Shown piece by piece: positions 1-9,460 of a stretch of DNA of 48,693 nt. A program made the position numbers and the translations under genes. Under the pieces are notes generated by a model. That model saw nothing but the letters and a program-made list of their open reading frames with translations. It was not told where the DNA came from and did no database searches. The stretch lies in assembly GCA_024644045.1 (NCBI GenBank), contig JAHELT010000014.1, positions 1-48,693 of the forward strand, in the 5' to 3' direction. How positions within the stretch are numbered: the stretch's first letter is position 1; each line of letters opens with the position of its first letter. The stretch comes from Chromatiales bacterium. Its GTDB lineage: Bacteria > Pseudomonadota > Gammaproteobacteria > JAHELT01.

Positions 1-753
1 GTCGGCGGACTGCATGCAGATCGCCTGCGCCTGCGCCTCCGCCTCGACGGCCTGCTCCAGGCCCATGGACCATTCCTGATTGAGCTGCGTCTTGGTGATC
101 ATGTGCGCAAACGTCGGACCGTCAGCCAGCCGTTGCCCGAGCGAGAGCGCTTCATCGACCAGCAGGTCGTCGTCCACCACCCGATTGTAGTAGCCCCAGG
201 CCAGTCCCTCCTCGGCCGAGAAGCTGCGCCCCGTGTAGAGCAGCTCCGCCGCGCGGCCCTGTCCGATGAGGCGCGGCAGCATTGCGCAAGCCCCCATGTC
301 GCAGCCGGCAAGCCCGACGCGGGTGAACAGGAACGCGCATTTCGCATCCGCGGTGGCGAGCCGCAGATCGCTCGCCATGGTGATGATCGCACCGGCGCCG
401 ACCGCCACGCCCTGCACCGCGGCGATGATCGGTTTGCCGCAGGCGAGCATGGCCTTGACCAGATCGCCCGTCATACGCGTGAACGCGAGCAGCCCTTTCA
501 TGTCCATCTCGACCAGCGGCCCGATGATCTCGTGCACGTCGCCGCCCGAGCAGAAGTTACCGCCGTTGGGTGCGAACACCACCGCCTTGACATCGTCGCT
601 GTACGGCATGGCGCGGAAGGTGTCGCGCAGCTCCGCGTAGCTGTCGAAGGTCAGCGGATTCTTGCGCTCCGGGCGGTTCAGCGTGATCACCGCCACACGG
701 TCGTGCATGCGCCAGTTGAAATGCTCCGGCTTCAAGTCAGCAAGCGTGCTCAT
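1..753 (-). CDS. Enoyl-CoA hydratase/isomerase family protein, C-terminus cut by window edge
   Basis: This is a crotonase-fold enzyme, expected to hydrate or isomerise an enoyl-CoA intermediate in the cytoplasm. The 251 codons seen start [12 protein letters not shown] and show the family hallmarks in order: [12 protein letters not shown] near residue 25, the first oxyanion-hole segment [10 protein letters not shown] near 68, and the second around [16 protein letters not shown] near 120. The reading frame is still open at base 1, so roughly the last 10-20 residues lie outside. Its ATG overlaps the stop of the MarR gene (ATGA), so the two are probably translationally coupled. With the SDR and fused monooxygenase upstream it fits the lower part of an aromatic acyl-CoA pathway of the 2-aminobenzoyl-CoA or salicylyl-CoA type. 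The exact substrate is not readable from sequence. Confidence 0.9.
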   Translation of the reverse strand, partial: MSTLADLKPEHFNWRMHDRVAVITLNRPERKNPLTFDSYAELRDTFRAMPYSDDVKAVVFAPNGGNFCSGGDVHEIIGPLVEMDMKGLLAFTRMTGDLVKAMLACGKPIIAAVQGVAVGAGAIITMASDLRLATADAKCAFLFTRVGLAGCDMGACAMLPRLIGQGRAAELLYTGRSFSAEEGLAWGYYNRVVDDDLLVDEALSLGQRLADGPTFAHMITKTQLNQEWSMGLEQAVEAEAQAQAICMQSAD

Positions 754-1220
754 CGACGCGCCTCCGCCATTTTCAGTTTCAGTTTGTCCAGCAGGCCGAT
801 GAGCTGCAGCGTCTCGGCGTTGCTGAACCCGTGCATGATCTGGTTGATCCAGCTCTGGTGGGCGCTCGCCATGCGCGTGAAAGCCTGGCGGCCGCGCTTA
901 GACAGGTGCACGCGCGTCGCGCGCCGGTCGTTCTCGAGCGGCGTGCGCAGCACCAGGCCGTCAGCGACCAGCCGTTCAACGATGCCGGTTACGTTGCCGT
1001 TGGAGACTTCCAGCTCGCGCGAGAGCTCGCTCATGAGCAGACCTTCCGGGTGGCGATCCAGGGCTGCCAGCACGTCGAAGCGCGGCAGGGTGGTGGCGAA
1101 CTCCGCCTTCAAAAGCTCGCGCACGTCGTTCTCGATGACGCGAGATGCACGCAGCAGCCGCAACCACAGGCGCAGGCGCTGTCTGGCACCGCCCGAGGCG
1201 CGGCGTGCGGGCGCGTTCAA
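750..1220 (-). CDS. MarR-family transcriptional regulator
   Basis: A winged-helix regulator of about 156 residues. The core has the MarR pattern: a helix-turn-helix [19 protein letters not shown], then the wing [22 protein letters not shown] longer frame runs upstream into the SDR gene. I place the start at a TTG (base 1220) because GGAGG lies just before it and it overlaps the SDR stop (TTGA), giving normal MarR length. It sits between the SDR and the enoyl-CoA hydratase in one overlapping operon. By family habit it is likely a repressor of this operon, relieved by an aromatic acid or its CoA thioester. The effector is inference. Confidence 0.9.
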   Translation of the reverse strand: MNAPARRASGGARQRLRLWLRLLRASRVIENDVRELLKAEFATTLPRFDVLAALDRHPEGLLMSELSRELEVSNGNVTGIVERLVADGLVLRTPLENDRRATRVHLSKRGRQAFTRMASAHQSWINQIMHGFSNAETLQLIGLLDKLKLKMAEARR

Positions 1221-1978
1221 ACCTCGCCTCCGGACACTGAGATCGCCTGCCCGGTCACCGAAGCGGCCCCCGGCGAGAGCAACCACAGTGCGGTATCGGC
1301 GACTTCCTGCGGTGTAATGAAACGCCCCTGCGGGTTGCTTCGCATCAGCGAGGTGCGCACCTGTTCGGCACTCTTGCCGGTCTGGGCGCAGATCTTCTCG
1401 ATCGACCGCTCCAGCAGCGGCGTGTCGATGAAGCCGGGACAGATCGCGTTCACGGTGACGCCGCTGCCCGCGGTTTCCACGGACAGTGCGCGTGTGAATC
1501 CGACCACGCCGTGCTTCGCCGCACAGTAAGCGCTGACGTAGGGGTAACCTTTGAGGCCCGCCGTGCTTGCGATGTTCACGATGCGTCCCGCACCGCGTTC
1601 AAGCATGTCAGGCAACACACCCCGCGCGCACAAAAACACGCCCGTGACGTTCACGGCCAGCATCGAGTTCCACATCGAGAGCGTGGTTTTCGCGAGCGGC
1701 GCGCTGTCGGCAGCACCTGCGCTCGCGATCAACATGTCTATCGGTCCGTGCGCCCGGCGTGCCACCTCGAGAGCTTCGGTGACCTGCTGCTCGTCGGTGA
1801 CGTCAGCCGCTACGGCCGTCGCGCCAGCCAGGTCATTCGCCAACGTCTCGAGAGGTCGCAGGCGGCGGCCGACGAGCGTGACTTGCGCGCCCGCCGCGCT
1901 CAGTGCTTCGGCGATGCACTTGCCGACGCCCGAGCCGGCGCCCGTCACCAGTGCGTGTTGCCCCGAAAGATCGTTCAT
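1217..1978 (-). CDS. SDR-family NAD(P)-dependent dehydrogenase
   Basis: Classical short-chain dehydrogenase of 253 residues. The nucleotide-binding motif TGAGSGVG is at 12-19, the NAG-like segment ASAGAA near 85-90, and the catalytic residues are S138, Y151 and K155 (YCAAK). The C-terminus [13 protein letters not shown] is the usual 3-hydroxyacyl dehydrogenase ending. It lies 12 bases after the fused monooxygenase/reductase gene and overlaps the MarR start. The likely role is NAD(P)-dependent oxidation or reduction of a hydroxyacyl-CoA intermediate after ring hydroxylation. Assignment to the family is firm, the substrate is inferred from context. Confidence 0.93.
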   Translation of the reverse strand: MNDLSGQHALVTGAGSGVGKCIAEALSAAGAQVTLVGRRLRPLETLANDLAGATAVAADVTDEQQVTEALEVARRAHGPIDMLIASAGAADSAPLAKTTLSMWNSMLAVNVTGVFLCARGVLPDMLERGAGRIVNIASTAGLKGYPYVSAYCAAKHGVVGFTRALSVETAGSGVTVNAICPGFIDTPLLERSIEKICAQTGKSAEQVRTSLMRSNPQGRFITPQEVADTALWLLSPGAASVTGQAISVSGGEV

Positions 1979-1990
1979 GTCCTTTCTCGA

Positions 1991-4282
1991 CTACAGGTGT
2001 GCACTCAACGCTTCGCCACGCGAGGCCAGGCGCTCGATCTGCTGTTTACCGGCGAGGTACGGCGACGGCCAACCGATCTCGCCATGCTGCAGCGCGGCCG
2101 CCGCATGCAGTGTCCAGTAAGGATCGGCAAGGTGCGGGCGCGCCAGGCAGACGAGATCGGCACGTCCTGCCATCAGGATCGAATTCACGTGATCGGGCTG
2201 GTAGATGTTACCGACCGCCATGGTCGGGATGTCCACCTCCTGGCGGATCCGATCGGAGAACGGCGTCTGGAACATGCGCCCGTACACCGGTTGCGCCTCG
2301 ATCGAGGTCTGCCCGGCAGAGACGTCGATGATGTCCACGCCAGCTTCCTTCAGCAGCACCGCGATAGCTACCGCGTCCTCCGGCGTGATGCCTTCTTCGC
2401 CGACCCAGTCGTTTGCGGAGATACGCACCGAGATCGGTTTTTCCGCCGGCCACACGGCGCGCACCGCATGAAAGATCTCCAGCGGGTAGCGCAGGCGGTT
2501 CGGCAGCTCGCCGCCGTACTCGTCATCGCGTTTGTTGGTCAACGGCGTGATGAACGCGGACAGCAGATAACCGTGCGCACAGTGCAGCTCGAGCATATCG
2601 AAGCCGCAGCGCTGCGCTCGCTCGGCGGCCTGCACGAACTGGTCACGCACGGCATCCATGTCTTCGCGGGTCATGGCGCGCGGCACCTGGTTGCGCGGCG
2701 ACCAGGGCACGGCCGAGGGTGCGATCACGGGCCAGTTGCCCTCGGCAAGCGGCGCATCCATCTCCTCCCAGCCGAGCTGGGTCGAGCCCTTGGCGCCCGA
2801 ATGGCCAAGCTGGATGACGATTTTCGCCGGGGTCTCGGCGTGCACGAAATCGACGATCCGGCGCCAGGCGGCTTGCTGCTCATCGGTGTACAGCCCGGTG
2901 CAGCCCGGCGTGATGCGCCCGGGCGGCGATACGCAGGTCATCTCGGTGTACACGAGGCCGGCGCCGCCCTTGGCGCGCTCACCGTAATGCACGAAGTGCC
3001 AGTCGGTCGGGTTGCCGTCAACGGCGCGGTACTGCGCCATGGGCGAAACGACGACGCGGTTCTCCAGCTGCAGATCACGCAGCCGGAACGGCACGAACAT
3101 CGGCGCACGGGCGTTGACCGGCGCGATGTTCGAGGTGCGCGCAGCGAACCAGCGTTCGGCGGACTCCAGCCACTCGGGATCGCGCAGGCGCAGGTTCTCG
3201 TGACTGATGCGCTGCGAACGCGTCAGCAGCGCGTAATTGAACTGCACAGGATCGAGCGTCAGGTAACGCTCGATCTGCTCGAACCACTCCATCGAGTTAC
3301 GCGCCGCCGACTGCAGCCGCAGCACTTCCAGCCGGCGATCGGCCTCGTAGCGCTCGAATGCGGTGGTCAGGTCCGGCTCGCTGTGCACATAGCCGGCCAG
3401 CGCGATGGCACTTTCCATCGCCAGCTTGGTGCCCGAGCCGATCGAGAAGTGCGCCGTGGCCGCGGCGTCGCCCATCAGCACGATGTTCTCATGCGACCAG
3501 CGCTCGCACAGCACGCGCGGGAAATTGATCCAGGCCGAGCCACGTATGTGGTTCGCATTACTCATCAGCGAATGGCCGTTCAGGGAGTCGGCGAAGATCT
3601 TCTCGCATACCGCGATCGACTGCTGCTGGCTCATGTCGCCGAAGCCGTAACGCTCCCAGATTTCCTGCGAGCACTCGACGATGAAGGTCGCTGTATCCGC
3701 GTCGAACTGATAGGCGTGCGCCCACACCCAGCCGAGCTCCGTTTCCACGAAAATGAACGTGAACGCGTCGTCGAACTTCTGCCGGGTGCCGAGCCACACA
3801 AACTTGCAGGCGCGTAAATCCACGTCGGGCCGGAACACTGCCTCGTGCTCTTTTCGGGCCGTCGAGTTCAGACCATCCGCAGCGAGAATGAGGTCGTAGC
3901 CGGCGAAATCGGCCGTCGATTTGTATTCGTGCTCGAACGCCAATTCGACGCCGAGCTCGCGGGCCCGCTGCTGCAGCAGCTCGAGCAGCTTCTTGCGCCC
4001 GATGCCGCAAAAGCCGTGGCCGGTGGAGACGGTGCGGGTCCCGCGATAGTGCACCGCAATATCGTCCCAGTAGGCGAAATGCTCGCGGATCGCCGCCGCG
4101 CTGACCCGGTCGTTGACGGCCAGGTTGTCCAGCGTCTCGTCGGACAGGACCACGCCCCAGCCGAAGGTGTCGTTCGCGCGGTTGCGCTCGAACACCGTCA
4201 CCTCGTGCGCGGGATCATGCAGCTTCATGCTGATGGCGAAATACAGACCGGCGGGACCGCCGCCCAGGCACGCTACTTTCAT
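1991..4282 (-). CDS. Fused FAD monooxygenase / old yellow enzyme (2-aminobenzoyl-CoA or salicylyl-CoA type)
   Basis: A 763-residue two-domain flavoprotein. Residues 1 to about 390 are an aromatic-ring FAD monooxygenase: GGGPAG at 7-12, and a [14 protein letters not shown] flavin motif near 275. From about 400 onward it is an old-yellow-enzyme TIM barrel: [45 protein letters not shown] and EYGG. This architecture is known from 2-aminobenzoyl-CoA monooxygenase/reductase of Azoarcus and from proteins annotated as bifunctional salicylyl-CoA 5-hydroxylase/oxidoreductase. Such enzymes hydroxylate and then reduce a CoA-activated aromatic ring. I use the ATG at 4282, directly before the Rossmann motif, rather than a longer frame. 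It is the first gene of the minus-strand operon with SDR, MarR and enoyl-CoA hydratase. Which of the two substrates applies cannot be settled here. Confidence 0.9.
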   Translation of the reverse strand: MKVACLGGGPAGLYFAISMKLHDPAHEVTVFERNRANDTFGWGVVLSDETLDNLAVNDRVSAAAIREHFAYWDDIAVHYRGTRTVSTGHGFCGIGRKKLLELLQQRARELGVELAFEHEYKSTADFAGYDLILAADGLNSTARKEHEAVFRPDVDLRACKFVWLGTRQKFDDAFTFIFVETELGWVWAHAYQFDADTATFIVECSQEIWERYGFGDMSQQQSIAVCEKIFADSLNGHSLMSNANHIRGSAWINFPRVLCERWSHENIVLMGDAAATAHFSIGSGTKLAMESAIALAGYVHSEPDLTTAFERYEADRRLEVLRLQSAARNSMEWFEQIERYLTLDPVQFNYALLTRSQRISHENLRLRDPEWLESAERWFAARTSNIAPVNARAPMFVPFRLRDLQLENRVVVSPMAQYRAVDGNPTDWHFVHYGERAKGGAGLVYTEMTCVSPPGRITPGCTGLYTDEQQAAWRRIVDFVHAETPAKIVIQLGHSGAKGSTQLGWEEMDAPLAEGNWPVIAPSAVPWSPRNQVPRAMTREDMDAVRDQFVQAAERAQRCGFDMLELHCAHGYLLSAFITPLTNKRDDEYGGELPNRLRYPLEIFHAVRAVWPAEKPISVRISANDWVGEEGITPEDAVAIAVLLKEAGVDIIDVSAGQTSIEAQPVYGRMFQTPFSDRIRQEVDIPTMAVGNIYQPDHVNSILMAGRADLVCLARPHLADPYWTLHAAAALQHGEIGWPSPYLAGKQQIERLASRGEALSAHL

Positions 4283-4433
4283 GGCGTTTCCATCGCTACA
4301 GGGGCAGTTGACGCACAAATATGCGCCATCGCTTTCAATATTTCAAGCCTAAAGTTTTAACCTTAAAACATTGTTGCTCGCTCCTCTCTTCTTCCACTCT
4401 CCTTCCCTTCTATCTCTCTCCCCTCTTTTAGTT

Positions 4434-4593
4434 CCCCTCTCCCTCCGGGAGAGGGATCAGGGGTGAGGGCTCTTCTTCCCACTTTATTCCGTTCCTCCGG
4501 AAGATCTCCTCATCCCACCCTTGCTCCCATGGGAGAAGGGCTTCTCCTGTGCCCCTCTCCTGCGGAAGAGGAGCCAGAGGTGGGGGTCAGGGC
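4434..4593. repeat. GC-rich dyad repeat (CCCTCTCCC / GGGAGAGGG type), two imperfect units
   Basis: The first unit (4434-4470) pairs CCCCTCTCCC with GGGAGAGGG and is followed by AGGGGTGAGGGC. A more degenerate unit follows at 4508-4593. Related units occur at 10051-10120, 11621-11707 and 16263-16302, always between genes. They look like dispersed extragenic palindromes rather than protein-coding sequence. Confidence 0.75.
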
Positions 4594-4833
4594 ACATAGG
4601 CAGCAGCTGGAGAAAAAGACTAGACTAACCGTAAGTCAATGGGGTCTGACTTGGTCAGACCTAGGTCAGACCCGACTGATACGACAACGCTAGCGCGATT
4701 CGTTTAAGGATTGCCGAGATCTGCGAAGAAAACACATCCGGCGGATCAGCTTATTCCAGCCGTAGACAGGGAACCACATCACTTCAAGCGCAGATACTGC
4801 GTACACGGCGCGACAAACCGAAGGTAGATCACA
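4594..4833. other. Intergenic region with GGTCTGAC/GTCAGACC dyads; no gene seen
   Basis: The 551-base gap between the divergent monooxygenase and patatin genes must hold both promoters. Besides the GC-rich dyads, 4639-4673 contains GGGGTCTGAC followed by two GTCAGACC words, a hairpin-forming arrangement. Similar GGGGTC- or GGGGACA-based words flank other genes here (8085-8188, 14286-14356, 16080-16095). They resemble REP-type ends linked to RAYT transposases, but no transposase gene is present. No convincing promoter hexamers were picked out. Confidence 0.5.
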
Positions 4834-5970
4834 ATGAAGCGGAGAGACCTCAACGAGCACCTGTTCGGACCCGGACCGAAGCGGATCCTTGCCCTCGACG
4901 GCGGCGGGGTCCGCGGCATCCTCACGCTGCAGCTGCTTAGGCGAATCGAGGCGCTCGTTCGCAAGCGCACCGGCGACGACTCGGCGGTGCTCGCCGACTA
5001 CTTCGATCTGATCGGTGGAACGTCGACCGGTGCCATCATTGCCGCCTCGCTGGCGCTCGGTTACACCGTCGACCGCATCCAGAAGGTGTATGAGGAGCTC
5101 GGTAACTCGATCTTCGAGTCGAGCTTTTTCCGCCGGGGGCTGTTGCGCCCCAAGTTCTCGGAGAAGCCGGTAGAGGCGGCGCTGGAACGCGAATTCGGCA
5201 ACACCCGGCTCGGCGGGCCGGAGCTCGGGACCGGCCTCGCCGTCGTGGCCAAGCGGCTCGACACCGGCAGTCCCTGGGTCATTCACAACAACCCCGAGGG
5301 GCCCTACTTCAACCAGCGGCCGGGCAGCAAATCCACGCCGAACAAGGACTACCTGTTACGCAATGTGGTGCGGGCCAGCACGGCGGCACCCACCTACTTC
5401 GAGCCCGAGAAGATACGCGTGGCCGACGGCATAGAAGGCGCTTTCATCGACGGCGGCGTCAGCCCGCACAATAACCCCGCGCTCCAGCTGCTGATGCTCG
5501 CCACGCTCAAGGGACACGGGCTGGGCTGGCCAACGGGCGGCGACCGGCTCCTGCTCGTATCGCTCGGGACCGGTTCGAGGAGCCTCGAGCTCGACCCGGA
5601 GGAAGTCATGGACATGGCGGCGGTGCAGCTCGGCGTACGCGGGCTCGTCTCGTTGATGGACGACGCCGCCGCGCTCAATGAGCTGATGCTGCAGTGGATG
5701 TCGTCGAGCCCGACGGCGCGCGAGATTGACAGTGAATGTGGCGACCTGAGCGGGGATGTGCTCGGCGGCGGCGAGCCGCTGCTCACCTATCTGCGTTACG
5801 ACGTCAAGTTTGACGATCCCTGGCTCCGCGGCAAGCTGAGCGCCGAGCAACTGCAGACGATCTATGACATGGACCGCCCCGAGAACATGAACAAGCTGGT
5901 GGAGATCGGCGAGTCGGCGGCGGGCCGGATCCAGGACGACCATTTCGCCCGGAGCTTCGACATCGACTAG
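4834..5970 (+). CDS. Patatin-like phospholipase
   Basis: A 378-residue cytoplasmic-type patatin lipase with no signal peptide. The oxyanion loop DGGGVRG is at 22-28, the nucleophile elbow GTSTG at 62-66 (S64), and the catalytic dyad Asp is D206 in DGG. The expected activity is acyl hydrolysis of phospholipids. Patatins of this compact kind serve as membrane-degrading effectors in several bacterial conflict systems such as CBASS (CapV), and also as housekeeping lipases. It lies 28 bases before the DRHyd/TRAFs-binding/SLATT gene on the same strand. The partner has a predicted membrane effector module, so a shared membrane-targeting job is plausible but inferred. No cyclic nucleotide synthase gene is adjacent. 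Confidence 0.92.
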   Translation: MKRRDLNEHLFGPGPKRILALDGGGVRGILTLQLLRRIEALVRKRTGDDSAVLADYFDLIGGTSTGAIIAASLALGYTVDRIQKVYEELGNSIFESSFFRRGLLRPKFSEKPVEAALEREFGNTRLGGPELGTGLAVVAKRLDTGSPWVIHNNPEGPYFNQRPGSKSTPNKDYLLRNVVRASTAAPTYFEPEKIRVADGIEGAFIDGGVSPHNNPALQLLMLATLKGHGLGWPTGGDRLLLVSLGTGSRSLELDPEEVMDMAAVQLGVRGLVSLMDDAAALNELMLQWMSSSPTAREIDSECGDLSGDVLGGGEPLLTYLRYDVKFDDPWLRGKLSAEQLQTIYDMDRPENMNKLVEIGESAAGRIQDDHFARSFDID

Positions 5971-5998
5971 CCTTCAGTTGTAACAGCGGAGAATAACG

Positions 5999-8083
5999 AT
6001 GACAGCCGGAAGCGAAACGGCGGCGCGTAAGAGAACGACAGCAACCAACGACGCGAAACGGCAGCTGACCTGCTTTGTCGTCACCGGCTTCGGCGAAAAG
6101 ACCGACTACTCGACGGGGCGTGTCCTGAACCTCGACAAGACCTACGAGCAGCTCGTCCGGCCGGCCTGCGACAGGGTCAACGTCAACTGTTTCCGGGCCA
6201 TCGACGCCAACCTCACGGGCAGCATCGATGCAATTATGTACCGCTGGATCTACGACGCGGACATCGTCATCGCCGATCTCTCGACGTTGAACGCCAATGT
6301 GTTCTACGAGCTCGGCGTGCGCCACGCCCAGCGGCCGAACACCACGCTCATCATCGCCGAATCGGTGCTGATGGAGCGCATCCCCTTCGACCTGAGCTCA
6401 TTCGTCATCCACGAATACGAGCACGGCGGGGAGGACATTAACGCCAGGGAGCAGGAGCGGTTCGTCGAGCACCTGGCCGAAGTGCTGGAGAACATCATCG
6501 CGGCGGAGCGCCGCAGGCAGGCAGCAACACCGCAAGTACACCGCGAATCCGACAGTCCGGTGTTCAAGTTTATGATCGGCATGACACCGCCCGCCTACCA
6601 GGCGGAGTCCTACCTGGAGCCGCCCGCTTACATCCCTCCGGCGCTGCGCGCGGACGCGGCGGTGAGCGAGGGGGAATCACTCGCCAGTGTCATCGATGCG
6701 GCGGAAGCCGCAAAGAAGAACAACGACCTCTCGGAGGCCATGCGCCTGTTCGCGCGGGCGATCGAGCTGCAAACGGACGGTGAGGCGCACAGAAAACCGG
6801 ACGTTTTCCTCGCGCAGCGGCTGGCACTGGTGACCTACAAAGCGGGCGAGCAGCCCGATGCCAACGGCAATGTCGACAGGGATGCCGCGATCGCGGCGCT
6901 GTATGAGGCCGAAACCATATTGGCGAAATACTGCGCGCCGAAGATTTCCAACGATCCCGAGACGCTGGGGCTGTCAGGCGCCATCAACAAACGCCTCTTC
7001 GAGCTGACCGATGATCTCACGTACCTGGAGCGGGCGATCGGTTTTTACGAACGCGGCTTCTACGTCAAGCGCGATTACTACAGCGGCATCAACGTGGCCT
7101 ACATGTACACCCAGCGAGCCAACCTGCTGGCGGACAGCTTCGGAGCCATTGTCAGCTACGGCCACGCCAACATGATCCGTCAGAATGTGATCGAGATCTG
7201 TGAGGCGCTGATCGACGACGAGGTGGACTTCGCGCTCCGCGGCGATCAGCAGTGGGTCTACATGACGCTCGCCGAGGCCTACCAGGGACTTGGCCGGAAC
7301 GCGGACGAGGAACGGCTGTGGCGCAAGATAGACAGCATCGCCACCGACTTCGGCAGGAAAAGCTATCTCGGCCAGAAAGCCAAACTCCAGGCGGCGATCG
7401 ACGAGTTCGAGCGCCAGGTGCGGCCCGCTGACCTCGGCGCGAAAACCGGTACGGGCGGCTCAGTTTCGCCCTCCCCGGCGGCCGAGCCAGTGGCACAGAC
7501 AGAGACTACGCAGCAGGTCAGCCCGGCTGTCTCGCCCGGCGCCAGGCCCTCCCCCATCGATGCCGGCGCCGCGCAGCGGCAAACCGATCCGGCCGCTCGG
7601 GCGCAGGTGCACGATCGAGCAGCCGTCAGTGGCGCGACGAAAGCGTCCGTCGTGCCAATGGGAGAAGCCGACTACATCGAGCAGCGACTCGACGACCAGT
7701 TGAACTGGTTTGAAAAGAAAAGCGCCGCCGCCCAGCGGTGGTACAAACGTTTGCGACTGATCGAAATCGTCGCCGCCGCCAGCATTCCGTTGCTTGCCGT
7801 GTACGACGGGAAGTTCGACGAGAAGTTCTCGTATACGACATTGGCCATGGCTGCGATCGGTGTGGTTGTCGCCGTCCTCGCCGGTACTATCGGCCTGTAC
7901 CGGTTTCAGGAGAACTGGACCGAGTACCGCGCGGCCGCCGAGTCGCTCAAGCAGGAGAAGTACCTGTACCTCACCCGGGCCGCACCGTACAACGGCGATC
8001 AACCCTTCGAGACACTCGTGCGGCGCACAGAGGCGCTGCTGAAAAGCGAATACGCCGGCTGGGCACAGGCCATGCGAGAATAA
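5999..8083 (+). CDS. DRHyd/TIR-like domain + TRAFs-binding TPR region + SLATT (DUF4231) two-TM protein
   Basis: A 694-residue multidomain protein. Residues about 20-175 form a nucleoside-deoxyribosyltransferase/DRHyd-like fold, with DADIVIADLS and NANVFYELGVRHA at 86-110. Residues about 215-470 form a helical TPR-like region ending in GFYVKRDYYSGIN (about 351-363), the signature of the MAP3K TRAFs-binding region (DUF4071). A low-complexity Ala/Pro/Gln linker covers about 475-550. The C-terminus (about 555-694) looks like SLATT/DUF4231: an amphipathic lead-in, two TM helices near 588-602 and 613-634, and a helical tail. Animal ASK kinases share the DRHyd plus TRAFs-binding order, while SLATT modules are predicted pore-forming effectors in bacterial conflict systems. 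The start has GGAGA eight bases upstream. A sensor-effector role is inference. Confidence 0.82.
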   Translation: MTAGSETAARKRTTATNDAKRQLTCFVVTGFGEKTDYSTGRVLNLDKTYEQLVRPACDRVNVNCFRAIDANLTGSIDAIMYRWIYDADIVIADLSTLNANVFYELGVRHAQRPNTTLIIAESVLMERIPFDLSSFVIHEYEHGGEDINAREQERFVEHLAEVLENIIAAERRRQAATPQVHRESDSPVFKFMIGMTPPAYQAESYLEPPAYIPPALRADAAVSEGESLASVIDAAEAAKKNNDLSEAMRLFARAIELQTDGEAHRKPDVFLAQRLALVTYKAGEQPDANGNVDRDAAIAALYEAETILAKYCAPKISNDPETLGLSGAINKRLFELTDDLTYLERAIGFYERGFYVKRDYYSGINVAYMYTQRANLLADSFGAIVSYGHANMIRQNVIEICEALIDDEVDFALRGDQQWVYMTLAEAYQGLGRNADEERLWRKIDSIATDFGRKSYLGQKAKLQAAIDEFERQVRPADLGAKTGTGGSVSPSPAAEPVAQTETTQQVSPAVSPGARPSPIDAGAAQRQTDPAARAQVHDRAAVSGATKASVVPMGEADYIEQRLDDQLNWFEKKSAAAQRWYKRLRLIEIVAAASIPLLAVYDGKFDEKFSYTTLAMAAIGVVVAVLAGTIGLYRFQENWTEYRAAAESLKQEKYLYLTRAAPYNGDQPFETLVRRTEALLKSEYAGWAQAMRE

Positions 8084-8084
8084 C

Positions 8085-8188
8085 GGGGTCAATCCGACGT
8101 TTCACGCACTCACTAACGCGGCGTAGAAATGCCTGCGCAGCAAATGAGCTTTTTTGTCCGGAGATGCGTAGTGCGTAGACTTGACCCC
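8085..8188. repeat. Inverted repeat GGGGTCAA ... TTGACCCC
   Basis: The 119-base gap before the next gene is bracketed by GGGGTCAA (8085-8092) and TTGACCCC (8181-8188), a perfect 8-base inverted pair with about 88 bases between. It sits just ahead of the GGAG ribosome site of the downstream gene. It belongs with the other GGGGTC/GGGGACA words in this window and is probably a REP-like remnant. Confidence 0.55.
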
Positions 8189-8202
8189 TTGGAGGAGCGG
8201 AG

Positions 8203-9414
8203 ATGATTGGTCTTGGATGTCACGACAAAGATATTCCCCGGAGCGCCTGTGATGCCTACCGCGAGCAGGTCGAGGGGATCACCCGCGTGCCGATGGCCGA
8301 GGTCTACGACACTGGGGACAAGCTGACGTTCAGGGAGTACCTGCCGGACGATCGCCAGCCGATGACCGTGAGGCAGGTTCAGCAGGCGCTCGCAGCCATC
8401 GGGCTCTTCCCGGGCGGCGAGCCCGATGCGATCTGCGGTTACCGCACGCTGTCCGCGATCCGGCTGTTCCAGGAGTACGTGCGCACGGTCGAGCAGCGTC
8501 CCTGCGACCCCGACGGCCGCCTCGGTCCCCAGTCGCTGGAACACCTGCAGCGCTGGATCGAGAGTGGTAACCAGGTCGAATGGGCAAATACGATAGCTCA
8601 CTGGCAGGCCGGTACACTCGGGCAGACCGAGTACACCGGCTGGCTTTCGCTGCTGGAGCGGATCAGGCAGAAATATGCCGCCGATCCGAACCGGATGCTG
8701 CAGCTGGTGAATGCGTTTTCCGGTGAAACGGACACGCGTAAGGTGGCGGACTGGGACTTCGACCCGCACCGCATTCACCTGATCGGGATCCGCCGCAACG
8801 AGTTCAGCGGAAAGTTCGACGACGTGTTCGTGCTCCTGATCAAGGGCCTGGTGTTCAAGTTCCAGGGCTCGACGGAACCGGGCACGTCCAGCAACCCGAA
8901 AGGCACCCCCTTCCTGGTGCAGGGTCAGCACGATTATCAATTTGGCTGGCATCAGCGCAAATACCTGGCGCTGCGACCACAGCGTCTGGACAAAGGCGTG
9001 CTGGTGGCGCGCTCGAAGGACGACAAGCGCCTTGACGATCAGGATCTGGACAACGGGTTGGAGGCAAACCCCACGATCAACATTCACTGGGGCGGTAAAG
9101 GCGTAAAGTTCGACGTGAAGAACTGGTCGGAGGGCTGCCAGGTCATCAACGGCACCCTGTACATCAACCACCACAATGCGCTCATCGACTGCGCCCGGTT
9201 CGTCGCCAGAAACAACTCTGAAGTGGCGAAGAACCCGGCGAAGACCCGTGGCGCCTACAACGTGCTGGTGGACCTGGTAACAGCACTCTCGGCCGATACG
9301 GGGAGCAGCAGCGTGCAGTACATGCTGCTAACGGAGCAGGATCTCGATCTGGATCCGGCGCTCGGACAGGCACTGGCCGACGCCCGCGCCGCGGTCGCAA
9401 AGCAGATAGGCTGA
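8203..9414 (+). CDS. Peptidoglycan-binding, L,D-transpeptidase-like (YkuD-type) protein
   Basis: A 403-residue protein with a PG_binding_1-like helical domain at about 55-95 (TVRQVQQALAAIGLFPGG ... AIRLFQEY). Its C-terminal half carries INIHWGG and NWSEGCQV. H295, S309 and C312 match the H...SxGC catalytic pattern of YkuD-type L,D-transpeptidases and related hydrolases. I see no signal peptide or lipobox: the N-terminus MIGLGCHDKDIPRSACD is polar. If it acts on cell wall it would need another export route, or it may act after lysis. It follows the SLATT gene by 119 bases, with a strong GGAG ribosome site. The family placement of the catalytic half is moderately sure. Confidence 0.65.
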   Translation: MIGLGCHDKDIPRSACDAYREQVEGITRVPMAEVYDTGDKLTFREYLPDDRQPMTVRQVQQALAAIGLFPGGEPDAICGYRTLSAIRLFQEYVRTVEQRPCDPDGRLGPQSLEHLQRWIESGNQVEWANTIAHWQAGTLGQTEYTGWLSLLERIRQKYAADPNRMLQLVNAFSGETDTRKVADWDFDPHRIHLIGIRRNEFSGKFDDVFVLLIKGLVFKFQGSTEPGTSSNPKGTPFLVQGQHDYQFGWHQRKYLALRPQRLDKGVLVARSKDDKRLDDQDLDNGLEANPTINIHWGGKGVKFDVKNWSEGCQVINGTLYINHHNALIDCARFVARNNSEVAKNPAKTRGAYNVLVDLVTALSADTGSSSVQYMLLTEQDLDLDPALGQALADARAAVAKQIG

Positions 9415-9460
9415 TTGTGACGAGGCGTTCTCGAGGCGCGTCGCGCATGAGGTGGAACCA

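Noticed and set aside
1511-3817. Very long plus-strand open frame opposite the fused monooxygenase
   Set aside because: It is Arg/His-rich with no known motif and mirrors a gene with clear domains. High GC leaves antisense frames open.
4834-8083. CBASS system call for patatin plus partner
   Set aside because: No CD-NTase, Cap2/Cap3 or HORMA/TRIP13 gene is adjacent, so the CBASS label is not supported.
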